DNA from: Cryptomeria japonica
Lineage: Eukaryota; Streptophyta; Pinopsida; Cupressales; Cupressaceae
Reading direction: 5' to 3'
Assembly (NCBI RefSeq): GCF_030272615.1
Contig: NC_081415.1
Location: 625,889,740 to 625,953,739 of the forward strand
DNA length: 64,000 nucleotides
In this document: positions 21,678 through 34,600 of the stretch, in pieces
How the letters are laid out: each line of letters opens with the position of its first letter
Numbering within the stretch: the first letter of the stretch is position 1
Notes under the pieces: model-generated
Seen by the model: only the letters and a program-made list of their open reading frames with translations
Told to the model about the DNA's origin: nothing
Databases searched by the model: none
Made by a program: the position numbers and the translations under genes

Positions 21678-24346
21678 TGTTGGGACCTATAAAATTCTGA
21701 TGATTTGAGAGGCCCATTTCAAACAAGACATCTGCATTCTCCTTGTCAGTGGTATGGCATGGCTATTAAAACCTTCAGGCAAATTCATTTGGCAAGTGTA
21801 TCACCAAATCCCTTGCATGTCAGATGGAAGGTAAAAGAAACGTTAAAACAAATGCAATCTGCCTGTGTATGGAATTTCTACTTGGGCACCAAATTGGGTT
21901 TACAAAAGAAACAAGGTTGCTAGGCATGAACATTTATCCCACATTGGTTGTGCAAAGGGAGTATTTTGTATTTAAATACAAAGCCGCACATTTATTAAGT
22001 GTCAAAGCTTAAGGGCTTTTGGCAAGAGGTGGCTCGTGGACCAATGGACCCGTGCACACATCTCAAGGTGTCCAAATTTTAGGAAAGGCTAGCAAGAAGG
22101 GCTAAGGGTCATGCAAATCAAGAGATCCAATTGCAGATCCGAGAAAGATCAACGGTGGAGTACAATTATGGGACTATCAGTGGTTGTCACTGTACCGCGA
22201 CATAAAGTTCCCAAAATGTTATTCCATCGCGACTTGGCGACCAAGGCAGGTCCAGGTGGTAGATCTAGGTGGCGGGTCCAAGTGGCAAGACAGGTGAATC
22301 CACAAGTGGACTGGAGGAGACATGTGGCATGGATGGACGAAGAGGTAAAGGTCAGGCAAGTTGAATAGATTTGACAGTCAGGCGAAGAGATCTAACAGCA
22401 GTCACTACACCATGATGGGAAACTGCTTGTTAGTTATCCACTGTGACATGGCGACCAAAAGGTGGGTCTGGCCTAGGGTGACGTGGTAGTTAAGGTGGGG
22501 CCCAGTTGGATCCAAAGTCAAACCAGGGCAACTAAGTGAAGCCAAAGCCCAAGGTGAGGTGGTGGACAAGTGGTGCCCAAGTGAGAGTTCTGGGACTATC
22601 AATAGCTATCATTGTACCACAGTTGGGAGTGCCCGGAATAATATTCCTCGCAACCTAGCAACAAAGAGGAGCTTCATTCCGGTGGTGAGTCATATCATAC
22701 CTATGAAGTGTAGACCTGTAGCTGCAACACAAAACACTCAATAGATTATTACAAGCATGGTTAATTAATTTAAATAAAATAAAGATAAACCATAGCTAAT
22801 CGATCTATCACCTCCTAGTAAATGTGAGTATGAATTTTGCTCTCAGATCTGGTCATGCAAATTTTAGTGACTTGACTACACCTAGATGGAGGATTTAAAT
22901 GACAAATGATGCATTTAAGCTAGCAATGATAATGATTAAGCTACATGATTCCATGATTATGCTAGAAAGTATGCTAAAATGATGCAATTAAGCTATGATA
23001 ACAATGTTCAAATGATAAACTAAGATTGCATATGCCTATAGTAACAACGCCTGAAATACAAATGAGATGGGATCCTTATTGCTCCAAAATGGGGTCTATT
23101 TATAGGATTTCCAAGGCCAAGGGTGAGGTGGCAGGAATCAATGGTTGGATTGGAGGAGGTTGGAAAAGAGGTTGGATGAAAGGGAACATTTGCCATCTCT
23201 ATGGTGACAAGTCTCAAGAAGCTTCTAGAAGAGGTTGGATGAAAGGGAACATTTGTCATCTCTATGGTGACAAGTGTCAAGAGACTTTTCTCATGACAGA
23301 GCACATGTCTAAGGAAAGGGGACATGGTGGTTAGGATGTGCAAGCTAGGATGGGGTTAATTTAGCCCAGGGTTAGATGGAATGAGTTAGGTTTAGAAGGG
23401 GTTAGGTTAGGTGGTTAGAAGTTAGGAGAATTTGAATTTAAAAATTCAAATAATAGGAAAAGGCTAATTAATCTCAACAACTCATAAATTGATTTATTTT
23501 AATTAATTAGGGGATTTAGAAGAAATAAATTTGATGATGAATTTGATGGGGGGGAATTAATTAATTAAAGGGGATTATGAAAATGAACTTATTAAATAAA
23601 TCCTTAGATTTATTAATAAGTAGCTGCAAGGGGGAATTTAATCAAATTACTTAGTGAATTAAATTAAAATAGGAAGGGGGATTAATTAAATAATTGCTTA
23701 TTTAATTAATTATCTTCAGACCATTTTTAGGTGTATACAAGTCCAGGTCGTGCTAAGGTGGTAGGACAGGGACCGCAGAGCCAATCCAAAGGTGACACGT
23801 GGTAGAGTGCAAAAAGAGGCCGCAGAGGCAAAAGTCAAAGTTAAATATATAGTTTCGGACTATAGTACAAAAGTGCCAAGATTTAAATGACTATTGTGCC
23901 TGACTAATCTGCAAGAGAAATTAATGACTGACCTGTAGAGAGATTGATGGTTGAGAGGTTATGTTTTGCCTAAATATAAAAGTGTTATATATCATTGGAA
24001 AGATATCGATCCATTGACTTTTATGTTTGTAGTTTTAGTTTGTTCCACCTATCTCATGCTTCAACTTAGTTGAGATGTCAATGTAGATCTAGCCCATTTG
24101 TAGTAACCTCCTAGTTGTTTAAGCCTTATGAGATCTATCTACTTTTATTGATTCTATCATATGTGTGTAATGGGTCTGAGTCAATGCATCAAATTTACAC
24201 CCACCTAGGTTTTGTAGAGCCTGAAGAGTAGAAGGATTCAAATTCTTGTTATGTTGTCCAAGTCCTGAAGTTCTTCATTGTATGAAGTTGGCTATTTCAT
24301 AGATAGACTACAAGTGAACTTGGTTTGCTCATTGTTTAGAACAACA
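21678..24346 (+). repeat. 5' LTR of the nested non-autonomous element
   Basis: 2669 bp, TGTTGGGACC...AGAACAACA. Compared with the 3' LTR it has an extra block of about 1.0 kb (22698-23737) and lacks about 0.7 kb present at 28060-28790. It contains many GGTCC(A)AGGTGG-like words near 22245-22300. Confidence 0.88.
22698..23737 (-). mobile_element. Solo gypsy-type LTR inserted in the LTR
   Basis: This block is absent from the partner LTR (compare 27790-27800). On the minus strand it starts TGTATACACCTAAAAATGG, very like the gypsy LTR start at 40410 (TGTAGACACCTAAAAATGG). It contains alternating AATTAATT and CCCC stretches. AGTC occurs on both sides (22694-22697 and about 23738-23741), a possible four-base duplication. 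The other LTR terminus is not a clear CA. The reading frames inside (about 23020-23340) are not credible genes. Confidence 0.65.
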
Positions 24347-24350
24347 AAAA

Positions 24351-24369
24351 TGGCGACTCTGTCGGGGAC
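24351..24369 (+). other. Primer-binding site, TGGCGACTC type
   Basis: TGGCGACTCTGTCGGGGAC begins four bases after the LTR end. The first nine bases fit the acceptor end of plant tRNA-Arg as used by Tat/Ogre elements; the match beyond that is imperfect and I could not test it. A second similar string (TGGTGACTCTACTGGGGA) follows at 24454. Confidence 0.6.
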
Positions 24370-24974
24370 TAAATGAACTGTTGAGAATCTCTGGTTAAGA
24401 AAAAATTGTTTAATATATAGTTGAGATTATCCCATCCGAGTCACCAACAAAAATGGTGACTCTACTGGGGAACCCATGAGTCTGGCCAAAATTCATTTGG
24501 GGAAGAGTCTTAGAAGTTTACAAATCTGAAAGTTATTTTCAGATTTGAAAGTGTATACCCTGGAAGTTTTTGTTGCTAAGAAATTTTTCGAAAAAAATAT
24601 TATGTGACTCTGTTGTGTGAGACCCAGAAATCTGAAAGTGTTTCAGAGTGAAGATTAGTGGTTAAATTTTATTCCTCTTTAGGGAGGTGGTGACTCTATA
24701 AGAATGAACCTAAGATTTGGAGGAGTTCTTGAAATTTTCAGTCAGAAGTGAAGTGAACAGCAACAACAATTTTACTCCAGGTATTCCTCAAAGTATTCAT
24801 GAAATATTTATTTGTTCCTTATAAGGTGAAACAGTCACCATAGAAAGGAAAAGAAATATGCACTTCACATACTTCCTGTTTTGAAAAGTTTCAGTCAGAA
24901 ATATTGTGAGAAGTATGTCAGGTTTTGAAGTTAATGACTGCATGTGTTTTGCAAAGTGTTTGTAAAATAGTAAG
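24370..24974 (+). other. Untranslated leader of the non-autonomous element
   Basis: About 600 bases between the primer site and the first good ATG. No long frame. It contains a near-repeat of the primer site and several TCTGAAAGT-like repeats at 24520-24640. Confidence 0.5.
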
Positions 24975-26554
24975 ATGCATTGTCCAAGTAATGGTTCAGT
25001 AGATTTCTCAAATTTGATGGATCTAGATGTGGTTCCTAGATCTGAAAACCCTTTGTCAAATTTGAAAGAAATTGATAGGGAGATTGAAATATATCTTCAA
25101 AGAATCCAAGATAAGTTCATCTTGTTTTTAAGAAGGAAAGTAGGGAAGAGAAAGGAAGAATCATCGTATGTTTTTTATGAAATATTTATTGCTGCATTAA
25201 ATGAGCTCCCAGTTGATGTTAGACCCCATGAGTCTATTTGGATTCAATTATTCTTAGAGATTGATGAGCCTAACTCAATCAATTGGTCTTCAACCTTGAG
25301 GGAAGAAAGTGATGCACACATTAAAGAGTGGATAGATGAGATTGAAATGAATAAATATGAAAATGCACATAATATTGGATACAGTGATGGAGATGAATAT
25401 GTGAGTGGAAATATCTCATATGATGTTGAAGATGACTCTTGTTCTCAGCATGATAGTGCAGATGTGTATTCAGAGAAATAAGTTATTGTTCAAATGATCG
25501 TGAGCCTGTTGAGGTTTCAGATTTGAATAATGTAGATCATCTTGTTGTTAATTTCAATCCACAAAATGTTTGCAACCAGGGTTATGAAACCATGTTGCAA
25601 CATATAGCAGCACTTTATGATCAGCATGATAAAGGTAATGATGCAGATGCAAGTTGTTGTAATGATAAAATAAATGTGCACAAAGACATGAGCAGAAAAG
25701 ATTTAATGCATGCATCAGATTGGGACAATGTTTACAACACAAAAGGTAAAGCCAAGGGAAATGAAAATGAAGGAGAAGGTTCACTAAGTAGTGAAAAAAT
25801 CTTAGAACTCTTAGCTGCTGATCTTAAGACGTATGCATCCAGAAGTGTCCCCAATCTCTCATACCCAACTAGTATATGTTTTGATACTGATGATATTTTT
25901 GAGGGTGTGAGGTATGATACATATGATATTGATTCTTTCCCTACAGTTGATTTGAATAGTAGACAAGGTGAAAATGCCTATAAGATTGATAGATGTAATG
26001 ATGTGGATTCATATGCTGATATGAATTTAGAATTTAAATCTTATGTTGATCCTGGTGTTAAAGAGAAAGACAAATCTGAAGTTGTTTTCCCAGATTTGCA
26101 AGTGGTTAATGAACCATTACTTGATGATGTATTTCCATGTGTGCAAAGTGCTGATAGAAATTGTGATCAGCAAGATCAAATACACTCATTTTATGAGGAA
26201 ATATTCCTCTCTAGTTTGCAAGACAATATTAAGGATGAGTTTTTTCCTTTTGTGCAAACTAGTGGTCAGCATGTGCCTGATGTTCCCAGCTTTCAGAGTA
26301 AGTTGGATTACTTTTCTTTTCAGTTGGGAAATAATTGTAAGCAATATGACAATTATTTGTCATTTGATGATCAACATTTAGAGGTGGGTTTTGTTTTTCA
26401 AAGATTGAATGATTACCAGTATGTTGACTATCTTTTATGTGATGAGCTGATGAGAAGTTGTAGCATTTGTGATCAGGCAAATGTAAATGAAACTTCCAGC
26501 TTACCCTTGATTTATGGAAATGAGAATCATATGTTTGACAGAGGTAAGCATTGA
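24975..26554 (+). pseudogene. Unrecognised acidic protein of the non-autonomous element
   Basis: Two overlapping frames, 24975-25481 (168 codons from ATG, MHCPSNGSVDFSNLMDLDVV) and one open from about 25470 to a stop at 26552-26554 (about 360 codons), together cover the internal region. A one-base frame change near 25475 would explain the split. The first part contains a charged helix-like segment (EIDREIEIYLQRIQDKFIL) and LPVDVRPHESIWIQLFLEID; the second is rich in Asp, Asn, Ser and Tyr. No zinc knuckle, protease DSG, RT, RNase H or integrase motif is seen. Its place suggests a gag-like or RNA-binding role in packaging, but that is inference. Codon use is AT-rich like its surroundings. I do not recognise the family. 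Confidence 0.55.
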
Positions 26555-26780
26555 TTCCATTTTTGATGGCTCGGGGCCATATGTAAATAAAATTGTATCT
26601 TTGTACAGCTGTTTTGCTTCAGTTGTGTGGTTTTCAATAAAGTACCCTATTGTTTGGGTAGAATAAGGAACCCCTATTTTTGAGAAGAGGAGAAATGATC
26701 TATTTTTGGGTGGTCTTCTCTACCAAAGATTTTGAATTCTTGTGTTGATCTTGTAATCAACCATCCCCACTCAGAGCCAC
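26555..26780 (+). other. 3' untranslated stretch before the 3' LTR
   Basis: No gene. A purine-rich run (GAGAAGAGGAGAAATGA) lies at about 26682-26698; the bases just before the LTR are not purine-rich, so the polypurine tract is uncertain. Confidence 0.4.
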
Positions 26781-29106
26781 TATTGGGACCTATAAAATTT
26801 TGATGATTTGAGAGGCCCATCTCAAACAAGACATCTGCATTCTCCTTGCCTGTGGTATGGCATGGCTATTAAAACCTTCGGGAAAATTCATTTGGCAAGT
26901 GTATCACCAAATCCCTTCAATGGCAGATGGAAGGTAAAAGAAACTTCAAAACAAATGCAATCAACCTGTGTGAGGTATTTCTACTTGGGCACAAAATTGG
27001 GTTTACAAAAGAAACAAGGTCGCCATGCATGAACATTTATCGCACATTGGTTGTGCGAAGGGAGTATTTTGTATTTAAATAAAAAGTCGCACACTTCTTA
27101 AGGGCTTTTGGCAAGAGGTGGCTCGTGGCCCAGTGGACCCACGCATGTGCATCTCAAGGTGTCCAAATTTTGGGACAGGCTAGAGAGAAGGGCTAAGGGT
27201 CACACAAATCAAGAGATCCAACAACATATCTGAGAAAGATCAATGGTGGAGTACAATTTTGGGACTATCAGTGGTTGTCATTGTACCATGACATAAAGTG
27301 CCCGAAATGTTATTCCATCATGACTTGGCGACCAAGGCAGGTCCAAGTGGTAGGTCCAGGTGGCATGTCCAGGTGGCGGGTCCAAGTGGCAAGATAGGTG
27401 GATCCGAAAGTGGGTTGGAGGAGACATGTGGCACGGATGGACAAAGAGGTAAAGGTCAAGCAAGTTGAGCAGATCTGACGGTTGAGTGAAGAGATCTAAT
27501 GGCGGTCGCTACACCGTGATGGGAAACTGCTCGCTAGTTATCCACTGCGACATGGTGACCAAAAGGTGGGTCCAACCTAGGGTGACATGGTGGTTAAGGT
27601 GGGGCCCAGTTGGATCCAAAGGCAAACCAGGGTGACTAAGTGAAGCCAAAGCCCAAGGCGAGTTGGCGGACAAGTGGCACCCAAGTGAGAATTTTAGGAC
27701 TATCAACAACTGTCGTTGTACCACGGTTGTGAGTTCCCAGAAGAATATTCCTTGCGACCCAGTGACAAAGAGGAGCTTCATTCTGACGGTGAGTCTAGGT
27801 CATGCTAAGGTGGTAGGACAGGGACCCCGGAGCCAATCCAGAGGTGACACATGGTAGAGCGCAAAAAGAGGTCACGAAGGCAAAAGTCAAAGTTAAATAT
27901 ATAGTTTCAGACTATAGTACAAAAGTGCCAAGATTTAAATGACTATTGTGCCTGACTGATCTGCAAGAGAAATTAATGACTGACCTATAGAGAGATTGAT
28001 GGTTGAGGGGTTATTTTTTGCCCGAATATACAAGTGTTATATATCGTTGGAAAGCTCTCGATCCAAGGAGTTTGTTTGTATGGTCAGTTGTGGCACACGT
28101 AAATTATATAAAGATAATTTTCCTCAAGATTTCAAAGGAATTTGTTAGTCTGTTAGAGAATATTTTCTGCAGGCCAAGTGTGTGAGCAGTCAATGGCAGA
28201 GGGAGTAGGACTTTTCATTAATGAAATCTGAATTATCCTCTCTTCCTTCTTATTCTGAGGTCTTTTCATTTTGTAGGGGTTCTAGATTTTTGTGAGCAAG
28301 GGTCCTTAATCTTGGTTTCCAATTCTGATTTTTTCCAAGTTTGTAATATAATATCTTTTTTCAAGTAATGGTGTATCTTCTTGTTGTAGGTGTTTTTGTT
28401 GCAGGTTCTTATGTATGTAAGGCATGCATAAATTCACACAGAATTGTATCTAGATATATATTTCTTTGTTACAAATTAAATCCTCAAGGAGGCTGGAATT
28501 TGTCATCTCAAGGAGATTATTGTGATTTTTTGTGGGTATTATTCAAGGAAGAATTTAAATTTTGTAATCAATCATAAATAATGGAATATATTTTCAAGAT
28601 CTGATGATTTTGTGAATGAGCTTAGTAATGCATTTATACAAGGCATTAATGCAGGAATATTTAATGATGAAGATTGATTTGCAATAGAGGTTTTTCGTTT
28701 GTAGTTTGATGTATGACTCTATGCCCTTGGATAAGGCACTGGTCTTGTAGATTCTGGGGATTCTCAGAGATTTTTAAAATCAAAGATACATTTACTTTTA
28801 TGTTTGTAGTTTTAGTTTCTTCCACCTATCACATGATTCAACTTAGTTGAGATGTCAATGTAAGTATAGCCCATCTGTAGTAACCTCCTAGTTGTTTAAG
28901 CCTTATGAGATCTATCTGCTTTTATTGATGCTATCATATGTGTGTAATGGGTCTGATTTAATGCATCAAAGGTACACCCACCTAGGTTTTGAAGAACCTA
29001 AAGAGTAGAAGGATTCAAATCCTTGTTATTTTGTCCAAGTTCTAAAGTTGGCTATTTCATAGATAGATTGCAGGTGAACTTGGTTTGCTCATTTTTTAGA
29101 ACAACA
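26781..29106 (+). repeat. 3' LTR of the nested non-autonomous element
   Basis: 2326 bp, starting TATTGGGACCTATAAAATT and ending AGAACAACA. It repeats the 5' LTR apart from the solo LTR missing here and the extra 28060-28790 block. A short tandem GGTCCAAGTGG-type array at 27335-27390 has one more unit than in the 5' LTR. Confidence 0.88.
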
Positions 29107-29111
29107 TAGCG
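29107..29111. other. Target-site duplication TAGCG (right)
   Basis: Repeats 21673-21677. Removing one copy and the insert restores a continuous Copia-B LTR. Confidence 0.9.
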
Positions 29112-29713
29112 TGTGTTGAGTCGACCTCTATTTCATGGATTGATGACCTGTATAAATGAATGTAATAATGATTGAGAGGTATCATGCTATGTGTGAATAT
29201 TGTATCAATCATTTAGTGGCAAAGAAGTTGTACAAAGTTATGTGAAGAAGTGTGTTGTGGAGAAGATTTGATAGTGAGCTTAACTGGAACTGTACTCAGG
29301 CATGTGGAGATGTTATTTCATCAGTTCATGATTCTTTGGATGTAATCCAAATTCTTTTATAATCCATTTAAACTTCATGTAAGGTAATGAGCCTTCCCTA
29401 AGGGTTGTGTTTGAGCAGTGAACTCTAGGTAGTGTGCTTGAATGCATGTGCATTCCCCATTGTAATATTTCACTTACTCCTAATAGGGTATTATCTTGTT
29501 GCAGTTAGGTTCCCACCATGGTTTTTCCCTTAACTGGGTTTTCCACATCAAAAAATTTAGTGTTATGTGTTTTATTGATGTGGTGTTAATTCATTCTTTA
29601 AGCTATTAATTACCAAATTTGATTTGTGGTTTAAGTTGTAGTAAGTTTTTGAGAAAATTGATTCACCCCCCCCCCCCCCCCCCAACTCTTAGTTTGTTGC
29701 ATAGTTGCAAACA
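29112..29713 (+). repeat. 3' LTR of Copia-B, second part
   Basis: Matches the 5' LTR from about 15712 to 16303 and ends TTGCAAACA. Its C-tract (29666-29683) has 18 Cs against 7 in the 5' LTR, evidence of slippage in this motif. Confidence 0.9.
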
Positions 29714-29718
29714 TAGAC
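29714..29718. other. Target-site duplication TAGAC (right)
   Basis: Partner of 14879-14883. Confidence 0.9.
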
Positions 29719-30236
29719 ATCAAATTAATAACCTCCAGGTTTCTTATAGTCTTCTTGAAAGTTATCTCTCAAAAATTAAGTGTACACAAGCAACATGATA
29801 AGAAAGGTGATATGATAGTGTGAAGATTTTGAAGGCGTGGTTAAGTGAAAATGAGAAAAGATGTTGGTTTAAATAGAGATTAAAGGTTGATTGAATGGTG
29901 GAGATTGAATTTATACCAAAAGATTGAATGGCCATGATCGAATGAGAGAATATGAAGATAAGATAGATTGAAAGTAGCAACTTTAACTGAAGAAGAAAAT
30001 AAAAAATTTCTGAATTTTAGATGTGGATATCTTATTTTCCATTTTGAAATTGGGAAAATAAAATAAGTTGCCATATTAATTAATTTCAAAAATTAAATAA
30101 AAACAAATAAAGATATTTTTTTCATTTTTAAATTAGAAAGAAAGTTAGTTGAGTGGATAGATAAATCAATAAATTTTAATTATTTCACTTACTTGAGGAA
30201 TAATTAAATAAATAAAGACAATTTTTAGTGTCTATA
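29719..30236 (-). repeat. Gypsy-type LTR fragment
   Basis: Reading the minus strand from 30236 gives TATAGACACTAAAAATTG then AT-rich text with AATTAATT words. This resembles the gypsy LTR starts at 40410 and 23737. The other end was cut by, or lies beyond, the Copia-B insertion. No gene is present. Confidence 0.45.
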
Positions 30237-31639
30237 TTTTTCCTCTCTTTGAGATAATGCAAATTTAAGCGTTGTTTCAATAAAAAATGAAAGAGAATGC
30301 CTCAATAGCCTAAGGGGTAGAGGTACGATGCCCCCTTGAGAGATTGTTTATGTATTAAAGGAATGAATGATCTCTTGAAAGAAGAAGAAGAATGTTAGAT
30401 GAAAGAGGAAATATGAAGAAAGAGAAGAATGGTTAGTAAGAAGTGAGGAATGTTACTTGATTATAGATAAGGGTTGATTGATATCAAATGAAGAAATTAT
30501 CAATTGATGAGATGAAATAGTTGGCATGAGATTGATTGACTAATTAATTGATTGATTGATTTATTGATTGACTGATTGAGATGATATAATAATAGATAGA
30601 TAGATTTATTGATTAATAAATATTAGTTGACAATGTATGTTGATTGATTTGATTAATAGATTGATTGATTGATCATGTCTATCTTTAGGAATGACACATC
30701 TTGTATAAGACAAGCAATAGTTGATAGATCAAAAGGATTTGATATGAAATGATGATTTTATGATTCAAATTGATTGATTAATTGATAGAAGAAATGTTAG
30801 CCATAAGAAAGATTAGTGAGAAGTGGAAAAAAGTTAGTGTGATAAATTTGAGCTTTCATTTGTACACTTTATCATCATAGAGTGTTTATTATATGGCAAA
30901 TGGATCTATTTGTACCAATGTATGAAAAGACCAAGATTATGATGCTATCCCTTTGTAGTTACAAACAGATTGCAAATAAGGAATATTTCCATCCATTCTC
31001 AAACTTGTGTGTTAAAGGTCAAGGTATGTGTGATAGTCACAAGCATAAGGATCCATGACCTTATATTTTCATAGGATCTTTGCCAAATGATTGTGCCAAC
31101 ACAGACACCCAAAACACACTTGCCCTTTAATTTCATAAAAATATCCCACAAATAGAAAATAAAATAAAATACCATGAACCAAACCACCCATTGCTATTTA
31201 AAATGCAACTCTACTTTAAGATCCCAAATGTCACATTCAACCCATTGTACCTTGATGACTTTTTCCTTGAAAAAGAGTAGAAATCACAATACACATTTCA
31301 TTACAGAGATGGAACTATTAATCCTTCCTTAACATTCCAAAAGGATTAAATACATGTAGGAGACAATTACACCAAATAGTCATGTACTCCATTTTTAATT
31401 ATGAGATATGAAAACATGTTTTACACTTGCAGAATGATATGTTTGTCTTTCACTATCAACTCCTATTGTAACACAACTTTGAGCTCTCCTAGAGATCAAA
31501 ATTTCAAAAGAAAATAAGAAGAATACAACTGAATTCCCTTTTATAGAAGCAAGGTAGAAAACAAGATTCAAGCCCATTGTACAAGTATCATTCATACATT
31601 TGAAAATCATAAATGACCATCATCCTAAGAATTAGGATG
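30237..31639. repeat. AT-rich repeat region with (GATT)n runs, no gene
   Basis: Contains (ATTG)n microsatellite-like stretches at about 30535-30580 and 30650-30675 and the landmarks shared in reverse with 11603-12235. All reading frames here are short and compositionally random. Confidence 0.45.
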
Positions 31640-34600
31640 TCAACAAGTAGTGGAATGTCAAAATAGAAAAAAGATGTCAGAGAGAAACAAGAATCTTCAT
31701 TCAGTTACAAAATTTGTGGACTGTACTCCTTCAAAGAAGATGTTGACTAATGCTCAAAATAGTATCTTGACTTGTGAATTGAAATTCAATCTTCTGCATA
31801 CTTGTAATTCCATTGTGCAAATTTTGCATCTCTCTGATAATTCTCACAAATAACCTCAAAATAAAAGATCTCATCCAACAATTGATTCATCTTCTCCATA
31901 CTCAGCTCACTTTCTTCATACACAATTAAAATTTCTTTTAACAGCAATGAGTTGACCTCAAATTTCCACTAGTCTAATGACTTTGGACCTCCCTAATCAT
32001 CTTTTATATTTGGGAGCACCTTTCATTCCATCTGATCAATCATTTTTAATTTTTCCTCTAATTGTGCTTTCAACTTCATGGAGGATGACACAACCTCTTC
32101 AAGGATTTTCACATGATCAAATTTTTCTCTTAGCTCTAGTGGATTTTTGTCATCATTATTTGATTTTTTTATCATATCCATCAAAATACATGTTTGGTAT
32201 TGAGCCACTTCTCTCTGATTGGATTAAGTTGTTGCATATCTTTATTTAACTTCAATTTTTTATCTACAAAGTCACAATACCCCTAGTAGGCACCATCAAT
32301 TTTTAGATGTATTTTTGATAATTTGTGTTTAATCGAACTAGTCATTGTCTCCACTATGAATTTATTTCTTGAGGGCCCTCTTCTTCTCCAATTCATCTTT
32401 CAATTATCTTATTTTAGTTACCAAAGGCTCCCTATCTACAAATTTAGACATTGGAGTTGTGGGAGCTTGGATAATTGGGACTATGCTTGTCGCAAATATC
32501 TCAATGTGTCTAAGCAGCTTTTAATTCTCAATCACCTGACCATATGTACATGTTTCAAAGTCATGTCATCTATATATAACTTATTTTATGACTACCTTTA
32601 TGAACAAAGAAATGTTCACCATTAGGTATACCACCTCTAGGGAAGGAGTGTCTGACACTCTCTTCATTAATGAACTACCTTTAAAATGATTATAACTTTT
32701 GAAATAATCAAGCTTGTCACTATTAGGAGACAAAGCCCAAATAAATCACACTACAAAGTTGGGACTGAAAATAGAACCTAATAAGTCTTGCTCCACCTCC
32801 TCTTCTGAATGGTAGATCCATCTATGTTCCTTTCTACCAATGTTGAATGCCAAGGCAGTTGCAATATCCCATTCAAGTAACAAAAAAATACTTGCATCTT
32901 TTACCATTTTCTTACCATTTTTCAATTTTAATATTACTATCATTGAAATCAAACTCCTTCACCACCTCTTCACCAATTCTTTCCCACTTTTATGGTGGCC
33001 TCTTGTTCCTTTCCTTTGCTACTCTTTTATAATAGTCCTCCTTCCTTCTTGTTACCGCAAATTCCTTGAACTCTTATGTCTTCAAAACTTCATCATCACT
33101 GATGAATTGATTGTAAGCAAGGACTCTTACATCCCTAGGAGGATTATCTTCAATCTTTAAATTTTGAAGGGCTCTACTTGGTGGAATCACCGATATAATC
33201 TCTCTTGTTGTCTACCCTATTGGAGATGGAGGTGTAGATCGGTATTCAACCAATGGTGTGACCTCCTCCTCTTGTGCTACCTCTAGATAACTCTGAACTT
33301 CCTCAACATCAATAATCTTTATTCCCTTTTTTTTCTTAGGCTTCTCTTCTATCTTCACCTTCTGGGTTTGAGGCTCCTCAAAGATGGCAGGTTCCTTTCC
33401 CTTCTTTAGAATTTCTCTGTTTAGCGATGCCTCTACACTAAGAAAGAAATTCTCTATTTTTACCAAGGAGTTAGGCTCATCACTAAAAAAAATAGGGAAA
33501 GTAGGATCCCTCTCCCTTCTAATGGCTTCATCTCTTTGCACCATGTTCCATTTCTTCCTTCTTTCACACACTTGCTTAGTTTTTTGTACAATTTCTAATA
33601 ATATCTTTATCATTTGAGTGCTCATACTTGAAATAAAATCTCTCAAACTTGACATGTCCTTTTGGCTTATAGTTCATAAGCTTCTCAAGCCTCATTATGT
33701 ATGGCTTGAAAGTTAAATATAACTAGTCCAGGCCATTTTTATTCACAATTGTGAAATCTGAAAACTTACACTATGTAGGAAACAATGAGGGCTTGTGTGG
33801 CTTCCTCAAGCATATGCGATCCATTTCACTTAACTATCATGCAACCTATAAGAAGACAATTCTCCAAGATACACATTTAGGCAACACATGAGGCTGCAAT
33901 GGAGCCCCATAAAATCTGATGGTAGTGGTCTTGTAGCAAAGAAACCAATCTCCCCAATTATGTGAAATCTCAAGATAATTCCTTCTCTCTACAGTTCTGA
34001 GGAATTCCATCACATCTTGTGGGATTCTTACCTTTGAAATTGTAAAACATCTCATCATCTTTTGAAAAAAGTGTTGCTCAAATGTAACAAGTCTCTTCCT
34101 TGATAATATTACACTTTGAGTGGCAAATCACTACCTCAAGCTTCTTTCCACTCCATAAAATCATGTGGAAAATGAGGGAGTACCATTTGAAATCAAATCT
34201 CTCTAAATTAGCTTTGGCTTTAATAAAGCTTTCATGTATTTTCACTTCTGAATATGCAAAGTCAAATAATGTGTTCTTCATCATGTCTTGAATATTTTTA
34301 GCTACACAAATCATATCAATAGGCATCCTATCATTTGCGTCTTCACATGCCACCTAACAAAGACTATAATATATCTTTTCAAAGTAGTCTTAAAAGGTAT
34401 CAATGGAGAAAGGCTCCTTCTTAAATAGTGAAATTAGAATTGGCATCCTATTGGGACCCTTCCACCTAAACTTAGGAATTGATTTGGTCCTATATATTTT
34501 ATCATTGACTTTAGAATTCTCTTCTAGCTCCTTCAGATCAAGTTTAGGAAAGCTTTTTCTACTTAGACCAAAGCAATCTAAAATTATGATCTTATCAATG

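Larger units (their letters stand above)
21678..29106 (+). mobile_element. Non-autonomous LTR retrotransposon nested in the Copia-B LTR
   Basis: A 7.43-kb insert with long LTRs (21678-24346 and 26781-29106), duplications TAGCG at 21673-21677 and 29107-29111, and a primer site TGGCGACTCTGTCGGGGAC at 24351. The internal part is only 2.4 kb and has no protease, reverse transcriptase, RNase H or integrase. It carries one unrecognised acidic reading frame at 24975-26554. The primer site resembles the tRNA-Arg type known in some Ty3/gypsy (Tat/Ogre) elements, so it may use a gypsy partner's enzymes. The 3' LTR begins TATTGG rather than TGTTGG. Confidence 0.88.
14884..29713 (+). mobile_element. Ty1/copia element Copia-B with nested insertion
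   Basis: Plus-strand element with 5' LTR 14884-16303, primer site 16306-16316, decayed gag-pol 16360-20508, polypurine tract near 20836-20849 and a 3' LTR (20850-21677 plus 29112-29713) that is split by the element at 21678-29106. TAGAC duplications flank the whole. Without the nested element it would be about 7.4 kb. Many stops and a few frameshifts show it is old. Confidence 0.93.

Noticed and set aside
23026..23334. Opposing ORFs of about 100 codons in the solo LTR
   Set aside because: They come from an imperfect duplication (RRGWMKGNICHLYGDK on one strand) and lie in LTR sequence.
26043..26381. ORF of 112 codons, Cys/Leu-rich
   Set aside because: A frame shadow of the acidic ORF at 24975-26554.
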